Assembly (NCBI GenBank): GCA_025362975.1
Contig: JANYES010000024.1
Span: 1-64,000 of the forward strand
Length of the DNA: 64,000 nt
Reading direction: 5' to 3'
Origin: Alphaproteobacteria bacterium
GTDB taxonomy: Bacteria; Pseudomonadota; Alphaproteobacteria; Rickettsiales; SXRF01
This document shows positions 33,498-41,339 of this stretch, in pieces; position 1 is the first letter of the stretch; each line of letters starts with the position of its first letter. Both the position numbers and the translations under genes were made by a program. Under the pieces are notes generated by a model. That model was not told the DNA's origin, made no database searches, and saw nothing but the letters and a program-made list of their open reading frames with translations.

Positions 33498-33553
33498 GGG
33501 ATAAAGCTACTAATGAAGATATTTTTTACATGAATATGACGGTGTCTCTATAA

Positions 33554-34297
33554 ATGAATAAGCAATTGAATGGGCTGCCTATTGTTATCCTCGTGCGTCC
33601 GCAGATGGGGGAGAACATTGGCGCGGTGGCGCGCGCGATGAGCAATTTCGGGCTGAAGGAACTGCGCATTGCGGAGCCGCGCGACGGTTGGCCTAACCCG
33701 AAGGCGCTGGAGATGGCGGCGGGGGCGGAAAGCATTATCCAGAATGCGGTGGTGTATGAAAATTTCCAGGCGGCGATGGCGGATGTACAGCTGGCGTTTG
33801 CCACAACGGCGCGGCCGCGCAACACGGATAAACGCGTGATGGAACCGGCGGCGGCGATGGCGGAAATCCGCGCGCACTGCGACGCGGGCCTGAATGTGGC
33901 GCTGGTGTTCGGGCCGGAGCGTTCGGGGCTGGCCAATGACGATATTACGCTGTGCGATACGCTGGTGAGTATTCCCACCGCGCCGGAAAATTCTTCGCTG
34001 AATATTGCGCAATCGGCGGTACTGATAGGGTATGAGTGGTTTCGCGCGTCGGGTGATGCGCCGCAGCTGTCGCGGGAAGCGCCGGACCCGGCACCGATGG
34101 AAGACTGGCACGGATTGTTCGTGCAGATGGAGGGGTATCTCGACGCGGTGGATTATTTCCGCGTGGAGGCGCGCAAACCGGTGATGTGGACAAATTTGCA
34201 GCACATGCTGCTGCGCGCGCGCTGGAATCCGCAGCAGGTGCGCACGTTCAGGGGCATGCTGCGCTCGGTGTGGGAACGCGGCGCCAATAAGGGCTAA
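33554..34297 (+). CDS. trmJ: tRNA (cytidine/uridine-2'-O-)-methyltransferase TrmJ
   Basis: A 247-residue SPOUT-family methyltransferase that methylates the ribose at tRNA position 32. The N-terminal substrate loop VRPQMGENIGAVARAMSNFG (residues 12-31) and the knot motifs (VFGPERSGLANDDI near 119-132 and IPTAPENSSLNIAQS near 143-157) are all present. Length matches the family. No good ribosome binding site is seen before the ATG; the sequence TATAAATG at the start is a chance likeness to a -10 box. It overlaps the convergent pilU stop by four bases. Confidence 0.95.
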   Translation: MNKQLNGLPIVILVRPQMGENIGAVARAMSNFGLKELRIAEPRDGWPNPKALEMAAGAESIIQNAVVYENFQAAMADVQLAFATTARPRNTDKRVMEPAAAMAEIRAHCDAGLNVALVFGPERSGLANDDITLCDTLVSIPTAPENSSLNIAQSAVLIGYEWFRASGDAPQLSREAPDPAPMEDWHGLFVQMEGYLDAVDYFRVEARKPVMWTNLQHMLLRARWNPQQVRTFRGMLRSVWERGANKG

Positions 34298-35433
34298 AAG
34301 GTCTTTTTGATTTCGGCTTTTTCCACTTCGGCAATCAGGCCGTCACCACCGGCGGAGCGGGGTTTGCGCAGGCCGGTGAGCTGGCGCATGGCGATGCGCA
34401 GATTCGCCGGGCTGTCGGCTTCGGCGAGCGCGGTTTCTTCGGAAATAACGGCGTCAGTGTACAGCGCCAGAAGCGACTGTTCGAAAGTTTGCATGCCTAA
34501 ACTTTTGCTTTTATCGATGACGTCCTTGATCTCCTTGATGCGACCTTCGGTGATCAGATCCTTGATGAAACCCTGGTTGAGCATGATTTCGGTGGCAAGG
34601 CTTTTCGTACCGCGCAAATTGCCGACGAGGCGTTGCGACAGGATGGCTTTGAGGTTCGAGGATAGGTTGAGCAGGACCTGCTTGTGCTTTTGTTCGGGGA
34701 AGTGGTTGACGATACGCTCGATGGCTTGGGTTGCATTGTTAGAGTGGAGCGTGGCTAAACATAAATGACCGGTTTCGGCGAAGACGATGGCTTGTTCCAT
34801 TGTTTCGACGTCGCGGATTTCGCCAATGACGATGACGTCGGGCATCTGTCGCAAAGCGCTTTTTAAGCCCATTGCGAAGGAGAACGTGTCGATGCCGACG
34901 TCGCGGTGGGTGAAGATGCAGCCGCGATGCTCGTGGACGAATTCGACGGGGTCTTCGATGGTCAGCACGTGGCCGCTGCCGTGGTAATTGCGGTAGTTGA
35001 GCATGGAGGCGAGGGTGGTGGATTTGCCCGAGCCGGTAGCGCCGACGACGAGGATGAGGCCGCGTTTCTCCATGATAAGATTGGCGTGGACATCGCCCAG
35101 GCCTAGGAATTTCAGGTCGGGAATGTCGTTGCGGATTCGCCGTATCACGAGGCCGGAATGCTGGCGCTGGCGGAAGACGTTGATGCGAAGGCGGGTGCGG
35201 CCTTTCCAGTCGACGGCGGTGTTGTATTCCATCGTGGCGTCGAACTCGGCCATGCCTTGCTCGGTAAGAAGGCTGGTCATGACGTGGCGGATGTCATCGT
35301 CGGTGAGCTGGGGGAGTTCGAGTTGCTCGATGCCGTTTTCAAGGCGGAAGCATGGGGGCGCGCCGACGGTTAAGTAGATGTCACTGCCGTTTTTTTCGAT
35401 GAAGCTTTCAAGCAATGCGTCGAGGTCCAGCAT
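34294..35433 (-). CDS. pilU: Type IV pilus retraction ATPase PilU
   Basis: A 379-residue AAA hexameric motor ATPase. It has a PAS-like N-terminal domain, Walker A GATGSGKSTT (residues 131-140), the Asp and His boxes, Walker B in DVIVIGEIRD and a helical C-terminal domain ending in a basic, variable tail. The N-terminus (FIEKNGSDIYLTVGAPPCFR) and the ITEGRIKEIKDVIDKSKSLGM segment are those of PilU, an accessory to PilT in pilus retraction. It begins three bases after pilT. Type IV prepilin genes lie 26 kb away at 61344-63137; assembly genes (pilB, pilC, pilQ) are not in the window. Confidence 0.92.
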   Translation of the reverse strand: MLDLDALLESFIEKNGSDIYLTVGAPPCFRLENGIEQLELPQLTDDDIRHVMTSLLTEQGMAEFDATMEYNTAVDWKGRTRLRINVFRQRQHSGLVIRRIRNDIPDLKFLGLGDVHANLIMEKRGLILVVGATGSGKSTTLASMLNYRNYHGSGHVLTIEDPVEFVHEHRGCIFTHRDVGIDTFSFAMGLKSALRQMPDVIVIGEIRDVETMEQAIVFAETGHLCLATLHSNNATQAIERIVNHFPEQKHKQVLLNLSSNLKAILSQRLVGNLRGTKSLATEIMLNQGFIKDLITEGRIKEIKDVIDKSKSLGMQTFEQSLLALYTDAVISEETALAEADSPANLRIAMRQLTGLRKPRSAGGDGLIAEVEKAEIKKTF

Positions 35434-35435
35434 GG

Positions 35436-36578
35436 TCAGAAATTCGTTTTGGGCGGTTTAGGAGGAATGACGACTGGGGTGGGCTTACCGGTTGTACCGG
35501 AGGCGGAATGGACGTTGAATTCTTCGTCGTTGACGCCAGCGCTGGTGCCGGTGGCGAGTGCTTCGGCGGCGGTTTCTTTCGAGATGGTGCCGTCGGCGAC
35601 GAGTTTGGCGATGGAGTCTTTCATGATGCACATGCCGACTTTGCTGGAGATCTGCATCAGCGAATGAATTTGCGGGATGCGGCCCTCGCGGATAAGGTTG
35701 CGCACGGCACCGGTGCCGAGCAGAATTTCGTGGGCGGCGATGCGGCCGCCTTCGTTGCGTGTAAGCAGAGTCTGGGCGATGACGGCTTCGAGGGAGACCG
35801 ACAGCATGGCGCGCACCATTTCCTTGTCGTTGGCGGGGAACACGTCGATGATACGGTCGATGGTTTTGGGGGCGGAGCTGGTGTGCAGGGTGCCTAATAC
35901 CAGATGGCCGGTTTCAGCGGCGGTGAGCGCCAGCTGGATGGTCTCTAAATCGCGTAATTCGCCGACGAGGATGACGTCGGGATCTTCGCGCAGCGCGCTG
36001 CGAAGGGCGCGTGAGAAAGATTTGGTATCGCGGCCGACTTCGCGCTGGTTGACCAGCGATTTCTTGGATTTATGCACGAACTCCACCGGGTCTTCGACGG
36101 TGAGGATGTGCTTGGCGGATTCGGCGTTGATGTAGTTGACGATGGCGGCGAGTGTGGTGGATTTGCCCGAGCCGGTCGGGCCGGTGACTAAGATCAGGCC
36201 CTTGGGCAGCATAGCGAGTTTTTTGAAAATGTCGGGCGTTTTCAATTCTTCGAGTGAGAGCACTTCATTGGGAATGGTACGCATGACGGCGGCGGGGCCG
36301 CGCAGGGTGTTGAAGGCGTTGACGCGGAAGCGGCAGGTGTCGCCGATGGAGATGGCGAAATCGAGTTCGTAGTCGCGCTCATAGTCGGAGCGCTGCTGGT
36401 CGGTCATGATGGAGTAGAGCATGTCTTTCACGCCTTCGGGCGTGAGCAGGGGCAAACGCTCCTGCCGCATTATTTCGCCGTGCAGGCGCATGATCGGAGG
36501 ATTGCCCGGCGAAAGGTGCAAATCCGACGCCTTGCTTTTCTGCGTGAGGAGCAGCAGATCCGTCAAATCGAGTGACAT
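35436..36578 (-). CDS. pilT: Type IV pilus retraction ATPase PilT
   Basis: A 380-residue motor ATPase that depolymerises type IV pili at the inner membrane. It shows Walker A TGPTGSGKST (residues 132-141), Asp box residues in VEDPVEFVH, Walker B DVILVGELRD, and the PilT-specific AIRNLIRE element as AVRNLIREGR near residue 287. The last 40 residues are an Ala/Thr/Pro-rich tail not needed for the motor. It is followed three bases later by pilU, the common order. The upstream TPR gene ends 24 bases before its start and may be co-transcribed. Confidence 0.95.
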   Translation of the reverse strand: MSLDLTDLLLLTQKSKASDLHLSPGNPPIMRLHGEIMRQERLPLLTPEGVKDMLYSIMTDQQRSDYERDYELDFAISIGDTCRFRVNAFNTLRGPAAVMRTIPNEVLSLEELKTPDIFKKLAMLPKGLILVTGPTGSGKSTTLAAIVNYINAESAKHILTVEDPVEFVHKSKKSLVNQREVGRDTKSFSRALRSALREDPDVILVGELRDLETIQLALTAAETGHLVLGTLHTSSAPKTIDRIIDVFPANDKEMVRAMLSVSLEAVIAQTLLTRNEGGRIAAHEILLGTGAVRNLIREGRIPQIHSLMQISSKVGMCIMKDSIAKLVADGTISKETAAEALATGTSAGVNDEEFNVHSASGTTGKPTPVVIPPKPPKTNF

Positions 36579-36601
36579 GGTAAACCGTCTAATAAACTCT
36601 G

Positions 36602-39556
36602 TTAGCTGAGTTTATTAGAACTGATAAAGATTAATCTTTGTTGAATTTTCTGAATATTACCCGGGATTTGCTCGCCGCGCTGGTAGGCTTGGACGATCTG
36701 TCGGTAGAGCTTGGCTGCTTCGTCGTATTTATGCTGCTTGTCTAGCATAATGGCGAAATTATAGCGGTAGGTGATATTTTCTGGAGCCATTTCAATGGCT
36801 TTGAACATATATTCCCCGGCTTTGTTGAAATTCCCAAGCTTCTGGTAAATCACGGCAATCTGGGCAGGCAGGGCGCTATATTGCGGGTTGCGCTCGGAGA
36901 GTTTTTGCAGCTCGACGAGGGCCTCTTCGGGGGCTTCGTCGGACAAGAGTACTAAGAAATTGTTTAAGCCGTCGCTGTTGCCGGGGTCGACGGTGAGCAG
37001 GCGGGAATACATCGGGCGGGCGAGGTTGAGCTGGCCCGCGCGGTGGTAGGTGGTGGCGAGGCCGAACAGGGCATTTTTGTTGTTCGGCTCATTGTCGAGC
37101 ACGCGCTTGTAGATGCCGATGGCGACTTCGGACTGGCCGGAGATGAGGGCGTTGTAGGCTTTTTCCAACTCGTAATCGTAGTTGATGGCGGGTGGTTTAA
37201 TTTCGATTTTAACGCCCTGTGTTTCATGCGTGACGGTGGCTTCAGGCTGCGGTTTGACGTCGAGATTGGTCAGGTCGCGGCTGTGGTCGATGAAGACGGG
37301 CTTGGATGGCCCGCGGTTTTTTTGCACCGGCATGGTTTGCAGGTTCTGGACGATTTGTTTGCTTTCCTGCGATAGTGAACGTTTCGGTTCGCCGGAAGTG
37401 TCCGGCGTGGCGGGAAGCGGCGGTTGGGTATTCGCAACAGGTGGCGTGGCAGCGCCGAACGGTGCGGCGGGTAGCGGTTGCATCGAGGCGGCTTGTTTTG
37501 GCGGCGTGTAAACCGGCGCGGCGGCGATGGGGCGTTGCGGTTGTTGCGGCATCTGCGCTTGCGGATTGGCAGGTTGGGTCATGTCCTGCGCGGCTGCTTG
37601 CGCTTCCATGCGCATTTCCTGTTCGCGCTCGCCGGTGTCGGCGGGGTATGGGGTTTGCGACGGCGGCGGGGCGACGATAGCGGATGGTAGCGTGTGCGTG
37701 TTGTCGGCGGTGACGGCATCGGGACCGGACCAGCGCTGGATGGCATAAGCGGGGACGTTGGCTGGAAGGCTGGTGGGGCCGATCGGGCCGGAGGTGATGG
37801 TGGGTTCGGGGGCGCGGGCGGAGGCGCCGTAATTGGCGGTGTCGATAGGTTTGGACGCGGGGGCTTGCGTGGCCCACGGCATTTGTTCGGGTTGGGCTTG
37901 CGCGATGGCAGCGGGTTGTTCGTGCTGCGGTTTAGGTTGCGATTCCCATAGCGGTGAGGTGAGCATTTTCGGCGGCGCTGTTTTGGCGGCCGAATGTTTA
38001 GTGACGCGTTTGGGCTTTTGCGTTTGGTCTTCGGCTTGTTTTTCTTCCGAGGGTTTTTCGGGTGGGGCTGCGGCGACGGTGGCGGGCGCTGTGGCCGAGG
38101 GGTTGGCGATGAGCGGCGCATCGGCGGGCTTGACGGCGACAACGGGTTCTTTCGGTGGCGGCGGCGGTGCTGCGGCGGCGATGGGAACAGGCGGAAGCGG
38201 GGCTTTATCGGCGGTGGCGACCGGGGTGGCGATGGTGGAAGCGGCAGGCGGGGTTGCGGCGACAACGGTCGCAGGCGGTGTGGCAGCTTGCGGTTTGGCG
38301 GCAGTGGCGGTTAATGTAGCGTTCGCAGTCGATGTGGCGGATGCGTTAGCGGTGGACGTTGCCGTTGCGTCACCCGGCAGCGCGATGAGCGGCACGCCGG
38401 ATGGAAGAACGGGCGCGGGGGCGCTCGGGGCGGTTGGCGGGGTTGCAACTGCGATGGGTTTGGTTGGGCTTGGAGGAAGTGGCGCGGGCGCGTCGGCGAT
38501 CGGGATGAGCGGAGTGTCGCCGCCGGCGGCAGGGGCGAGGGCGCTGTAGTTGCGCGGGCTTGGTGTAGCTACAGGCGCGATGATCGTGTTGGCGGCAACG
38601 GCGCTGCCGGATGGGTTCACGTGAACGGTTTCGCGTTGCACGACGATGCCGGGGGATTGGTAGATCGGATTGCTGACGGTGTTTTGCGGCGGGGCGAGTT
38701 CCTGCGCGGCGATGAGCGGCACAGGGACGCTGGCGACGGTGCTGGCGGCTTGTTGCGGCGCGCTGGGGAAGGCTTTGCGCTGGAGCTGCGCGGCGGACGG
38801 CGCGTTGGTGGCGGGCGGTGGGTTTGCGCTGTTGGTGAAGAGTTGTTCATACTGCGCATTGCGCTTGGCGGCCGCGCTGGTTTTCGGTGTGGGGGCTGCG
38901 TCGTCTTCGTCGTCGCCGGGGGTCAGGTGGGAGACGAGGCGGCCTAAAAATCCTTTTTTGTGTTTGGTCGTGGCGGAAGCGATGGCGGGTGCGTCGGGTG
39001 TGCCTTGCGCAAGTTCGCTTGGAGGAATGTCGATGACGACGGTTTTGCTGGCGATGGTTTTGGTGACCGGCTGCGGCGCGCTGAAGGCGGGCGGCACAGC
39101 GGCGGCTTGCTGGGCGGGTGGCAGGATGCGCGGAGCGGCGTTGGGTTGTTGTTGCACGGGTTGTAGCTGGATGGGCTGTTGCACCTGCTGTGTTGGCTGC
39201 GGCGATTGTGCCACGGCTTGTTGCACCACACGCTGCGGCTGCTGGATGGATTCGATGTTGGGAACGTTGACCTGCAGGGGTTTGCGCGCCGGTGCGTTGG
39301 GGTTGTCCAGCGGGATCGGAGCCATTTCAGGAATCGGGACGAAATCTTCTTTTTTGAAGCGCAAAGACGGCGCGTCAGAGGGACCTGACTTCGCCGATAA
39401 ATCATTCATGGACGGGTTAGAAGATGGATGTTTCGAAGGAGAATAGGAAGGTGGAGGGTCAGCTCCTGCTGAATAAACAAGACATTGCCCCGATAGCGCG
39501 CCAATGCAGGCGGTGCCTAACAGCAAGGTGATTTTTGGTTTACGCCTACGTAGCAT
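36602..39556 (-). CDS. Large Pro/Ala-rich exported protein with C-terminal TPR domain
   Basis: A 984-residue protein. Residues 1-32 form a signal or anchor segment (MLRRRKPKITLLLGTACIGA). Residues about 33-790 are low-complexity, dominated by Pro, Ala, Gln, Thr and Val with no visible globular domain. Residues about 795-970 form tetratricopeptide repeats (for example ALFGLATTYHRAGQLNLARP). The design suggests a tethered rod that spans the periplasm and presents a TPR protein-binding head. Being directly upstream of pilT and pilU it may be a pilus or envelope assembly factor, comparable in layout only to FimV- or TadD-like proteins; that is inference. A TATAAT lies at 39574-39579 on the - strand, about 20 bases before the start. 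Confidence 0.78.
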   Translation of the reverse strand: MLRRRKPKITLLLGTACIGALSGQCLVYSAGADPPPSYSPSKHPSSNPSMNDLSAKSGPSDAPSLRFKKEDFVPIPEMAPIPLDNPNAPARKPLQVNVPNIESIQQPQRVVQQAVAQSPQPTQQVQQPIQLQPVQQQPNAAPRILPPAQQAAAVPPAFSAPQPVTKTIASKTVVIDIPPSELAQGTPDAPAIASATTKHKKGFLGRLVSHLTPGDDEDDAAPTPKTSAAAKRNAQYEQLFTNSANPPPATNAPSAAQLQRKAFPSAPQQAASTVASVPVPLIAAQELAPPQNTVSNPIYQSPGIVVQRETVHVNPSGSAVAANTIIAPVATPSPRNYSALAPAAGGDTPLIPIADAPAPLPPSPTKPIAVATPPTAPSAPAPVLPSGVPLIALPGDATATSTANASATSTANATLTATAAKPQAATPPATVVAATPPAASTIATPVATADKAPLPPVPIAAAAPPPPPKEPVVAVKPADAPLIANPSATAPATVAAAPPEKPSEEKQAEDQTQKPKRVTKHSAAKTAPPKMLTSPLWESQPKPQHEQPAAIAQAQPEQMPWATQAPASKPIDTANYGASARAPEPTITSGPIGPTSLPANVPAYAIQRWSGPDAVTADNTHTLPSAIVAPPPSQTPYPADTGEREQEMRMEAQAAAQDMTQPANPQAQMPQQPQRPIAAAPVYTPPKQAASMQPLPAAPFGAATPPVANTQPPLPATPDTSGEPKRSLSQESKQIVQNLQTMPVQKNRGPSKPVFIDHSRDLTNLDVKPQPEATVTHETQGVKIEIKPPAINYDYELEKAYNALISGQSEVAIGIYKRVLDNEPNNKNALFGLATTYHRAGQLNLARPMYSRLLTVDPGNSDGLNNFLVLLSDEAPEEALVELQKLSERNPQYSALPAQIAVIYQKLGNFNKAGEYMFKAIEMAPENITYRYNFAIMLDKQHKYDEAAKLYRQIVQAYQRGEQIPGNIQKIQQRLIFISSNKLS

Positions 39557-39686
39557 CCGACCACTGTAAAAACATTATATTGTGTTTCATTCTATGTATT
39601 TACACTACAAATAGCATTAAAATAAACATCCTTCTTCCCCGCGCAGACGAATAATTTTCGGCATACGAATTGCTTATGAGGATGAA

Positions 39687-40226
39687 ATGAAATATTCAGG
39701 CACGACTTTCTGGGAAAAAATGATGATGCGATTTGTTAACATGATGTTGTGCGTGAGCTGCCTGATGATGGCGGTTCCTGCGGCTGCGGATGAAGAAGAA
39801 GCACCTTCGCTGCCGCCGGGTTTTGTCGCGCTTTCAGCGGCAAAAACATCCGTGCATGGCAAGCAGCCGATCCCGGTTGCAAAGAAAACGACGCCGCAAT
39901 TCATCGCTATCGGACCGCATAATTTTAAAGCAACGTTGCCCGCAAGCCACAGCTCGGAAGCGGCCGTGGTGAAAGCGCAGCCGGAAAAAATGCCTGAAGT
40001 CGTGTTGCCGGAAAAAGCAGACGTTGAAAAAGCGGAACCGAAAGACGCGCAAAATATCACTTTCGACAATGCGCTTCCCGAGCCGGTGATTCATGAAACG
40101 ATAGCGGCGATTGAACCGGTGGATGATGTGACGTTCGATACGCCGCGCCTTCGCCGCGCGTCGGCGACAATGTTGCCTGCTGAACAGGCCAAGCAAATCA
40201 TTTCCCTTTTCGGTCAAGGCCGCTAA
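39687..40226 (+). CDS. Small secreted protein divergent from the TPR gene, function unknown
   Basis: A 179-residue protein with a signal peptide (hydrophobic run FVNMMLCVSCLMMAVPAAA at about residues 16-34, cut before DEEE). A polar, Pro/Glu/Lys-rich mature region follows with no cysteines and little predicted globularity. GAGG lies five bases before the ATG at 39687; internal ATGs at 39720-39726 would shorten the signal peptide to a more usual length. It faces the TPR gene across a 130-base AT-rich gap and shares its low-complexity style, so the two may be related in function. It ends 33 bases before pyrD. No family recognised. Confidence 0.65.
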   Translation: MKYSGTTFWEKMMMRFVNMMLCVSCLMMAVPAAADEEEAPSLPPGFVALSAAKTSVHGKQPIPVAKKTTPQFIAIGPHNFKATLPASHSSEAAVVKAQPEKMPEVVLPEKADVEKAEPKDAQNITFDNALPEPVIHETIAAIEPVDDVTFDTPRLRRASATMLPAEQAKQIISLFGQGR

Positions 40227-40259
40227 ACTGCTCCCAGTTAACGCTGAACTGGATGTTTC

Positions 40260-41312
40260 ATGAGCCTGATTTCCCTTGCCCAATGCCTGCCGCCGGAAGC
40301 GGCCCACAATCTCGGCCTCTGGGCGTTACAACGTAACTTAGTGCCAAAGGCGGCGCCGCTGGTGTTGGATGCGCTGAAAACGCGCGCATTCGGGCTGGAA
40401 TTTGCCAATCCCGTGGGGTTGGCGGCGGGGTTCGATAAAAACGCCGTGGCGGTGAATGGGTTGTTTGGGCAAGGATTCGGGTTTATTGAAGCCGGAACGG
40501 TGACGCCATTGGCGCAGCCGGGCAATCCCAAACCGCGAATTTTTCGTTTGAAAGCGGATAAGGCGGTGATTAATCGGCTGGGGTTTAACAATGGCGGGTT
40601 GGAGGGATTTCTTGCGAATTTCGCACAAGCGGATAAGCGCAAAGGCATCGCCGGGGCGAATATCGGCAAGAACAAAGCGACCGTTGATGCGGTGTCGGAT
40701 TATGTCATCGGGTTGAAGGCGGTGTACGGCGCGGCGGATTATGTCACGATCAATATTTCTTCGCCCAATACGCAAGGATTACGCGCGTTGCAGGGGCGTG
40801 AAGCGCTGGGGCAGTTGCTGCGCGCGTTGCAGGCAACACGCGCAGAATGCATGACGACTAGCGGCAAAACCACGCCGATGCTGTTGAAGGTGGCGCCGGA
40901 TTTGACGGCGGGCGAGACGGAAGACGTGGTGGAGATGGTGCTGCAATTTGGCGTTGACGGGATTATCGTCAGCAATACGACGGTGAGCCGCCCGGTGTCG
41001 TTGATGAGTAATTACGCGGCGCAGACAGGGGGCTTGAGCGGCAAGCCACTGTTTTCGCTGTCCACGGAAATGCTGCGGAATTTTTATACGCTCACCGGTG
41101 GCAAGCTGCCGCTGATCGGTGTCGGTGGGATTGCGTCGGCGCATGATGCGTATATGAAAATTCGCGCAGGCGCATCGCTTGTACAGCTGTATACGGCACT
41201 GGTGTATCAGGGCTTCGGCGTGGTGCGCGAGATTCAGGTCGGGCTTGCGGAATTGCTGAAGCGCGATGGGTTGACGCATGTAGGGCAGGCGGTTGGCGTG
41301 GACGCGCGTTAG
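40260..41312 (+). CDS. pyrD: Dihydroorotate dehydrogenase (quinone)
   Basis: A 350-residue class 2 enzyme that oxidises dihydroorotate to orotate with ubiquinone at the inner membrane during pyrimidine synthesis. Conserved stretches include NPVGLAAGFDKNAVAVNG (FMN site), FIEAGTVTPLAQPGNPKPRIFRL (positions about 76-98), NISSPNTQGLRALQ with the catalytic Ser of class 2, and the C-terminal GVGGIASAHDAYMKIRAGAS. The N-terminal helical extension needed for membrane and quinone contact is present. A short inverted repeat (CCAGTT/AACTGG) lies just upstream at 40236-40254. Confidence 0.96.
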   Translation: MSLISLAQCLPPEAAHNLGLWALQRNLVPKAAPLVLDALKTRAFGLEFANPVGLAAGFDKNAVAVNGLFGQGFGFIEAGTVTPLAQPGNPKPRIFRLKADKAVINRLGFNNGGLEGFLANFAQADKRKGIAGANIGKNKATVDAVSDYVIGLKAVYGAADYVTINISSPNTQGLRALQGREALGQLLRALQATRAECMTTSGKTTPMLLKVAPDLTAGETEDVVEMVLQFGVDGIIVSNTTVSRPVSLMSNYAAQTGGLSGKPLFSLSTEMLRNFYTLTGGKLPLIGVGGIASAHDAYMKIRAGASLVQLYTALVYQGFGVVREIQVGLAELLKRDGLTHVGQAVGVDAR

Positions 41313-41339
41313 TCAGAAAATGGCCAGCCCAGCCAGGGC

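Noticed and set aside
33520-33556. TTTACA...TATAAA promoter at the trmJ start
   Set aside because: The -10-like box abuts the ATG, so transcription would begin inside the gene.
41313-41339. Terminator between pyrD and the PBP1A gene
   Set aside because: A short AGCCC/GGGCT stem exists but no T run follows on either strand.
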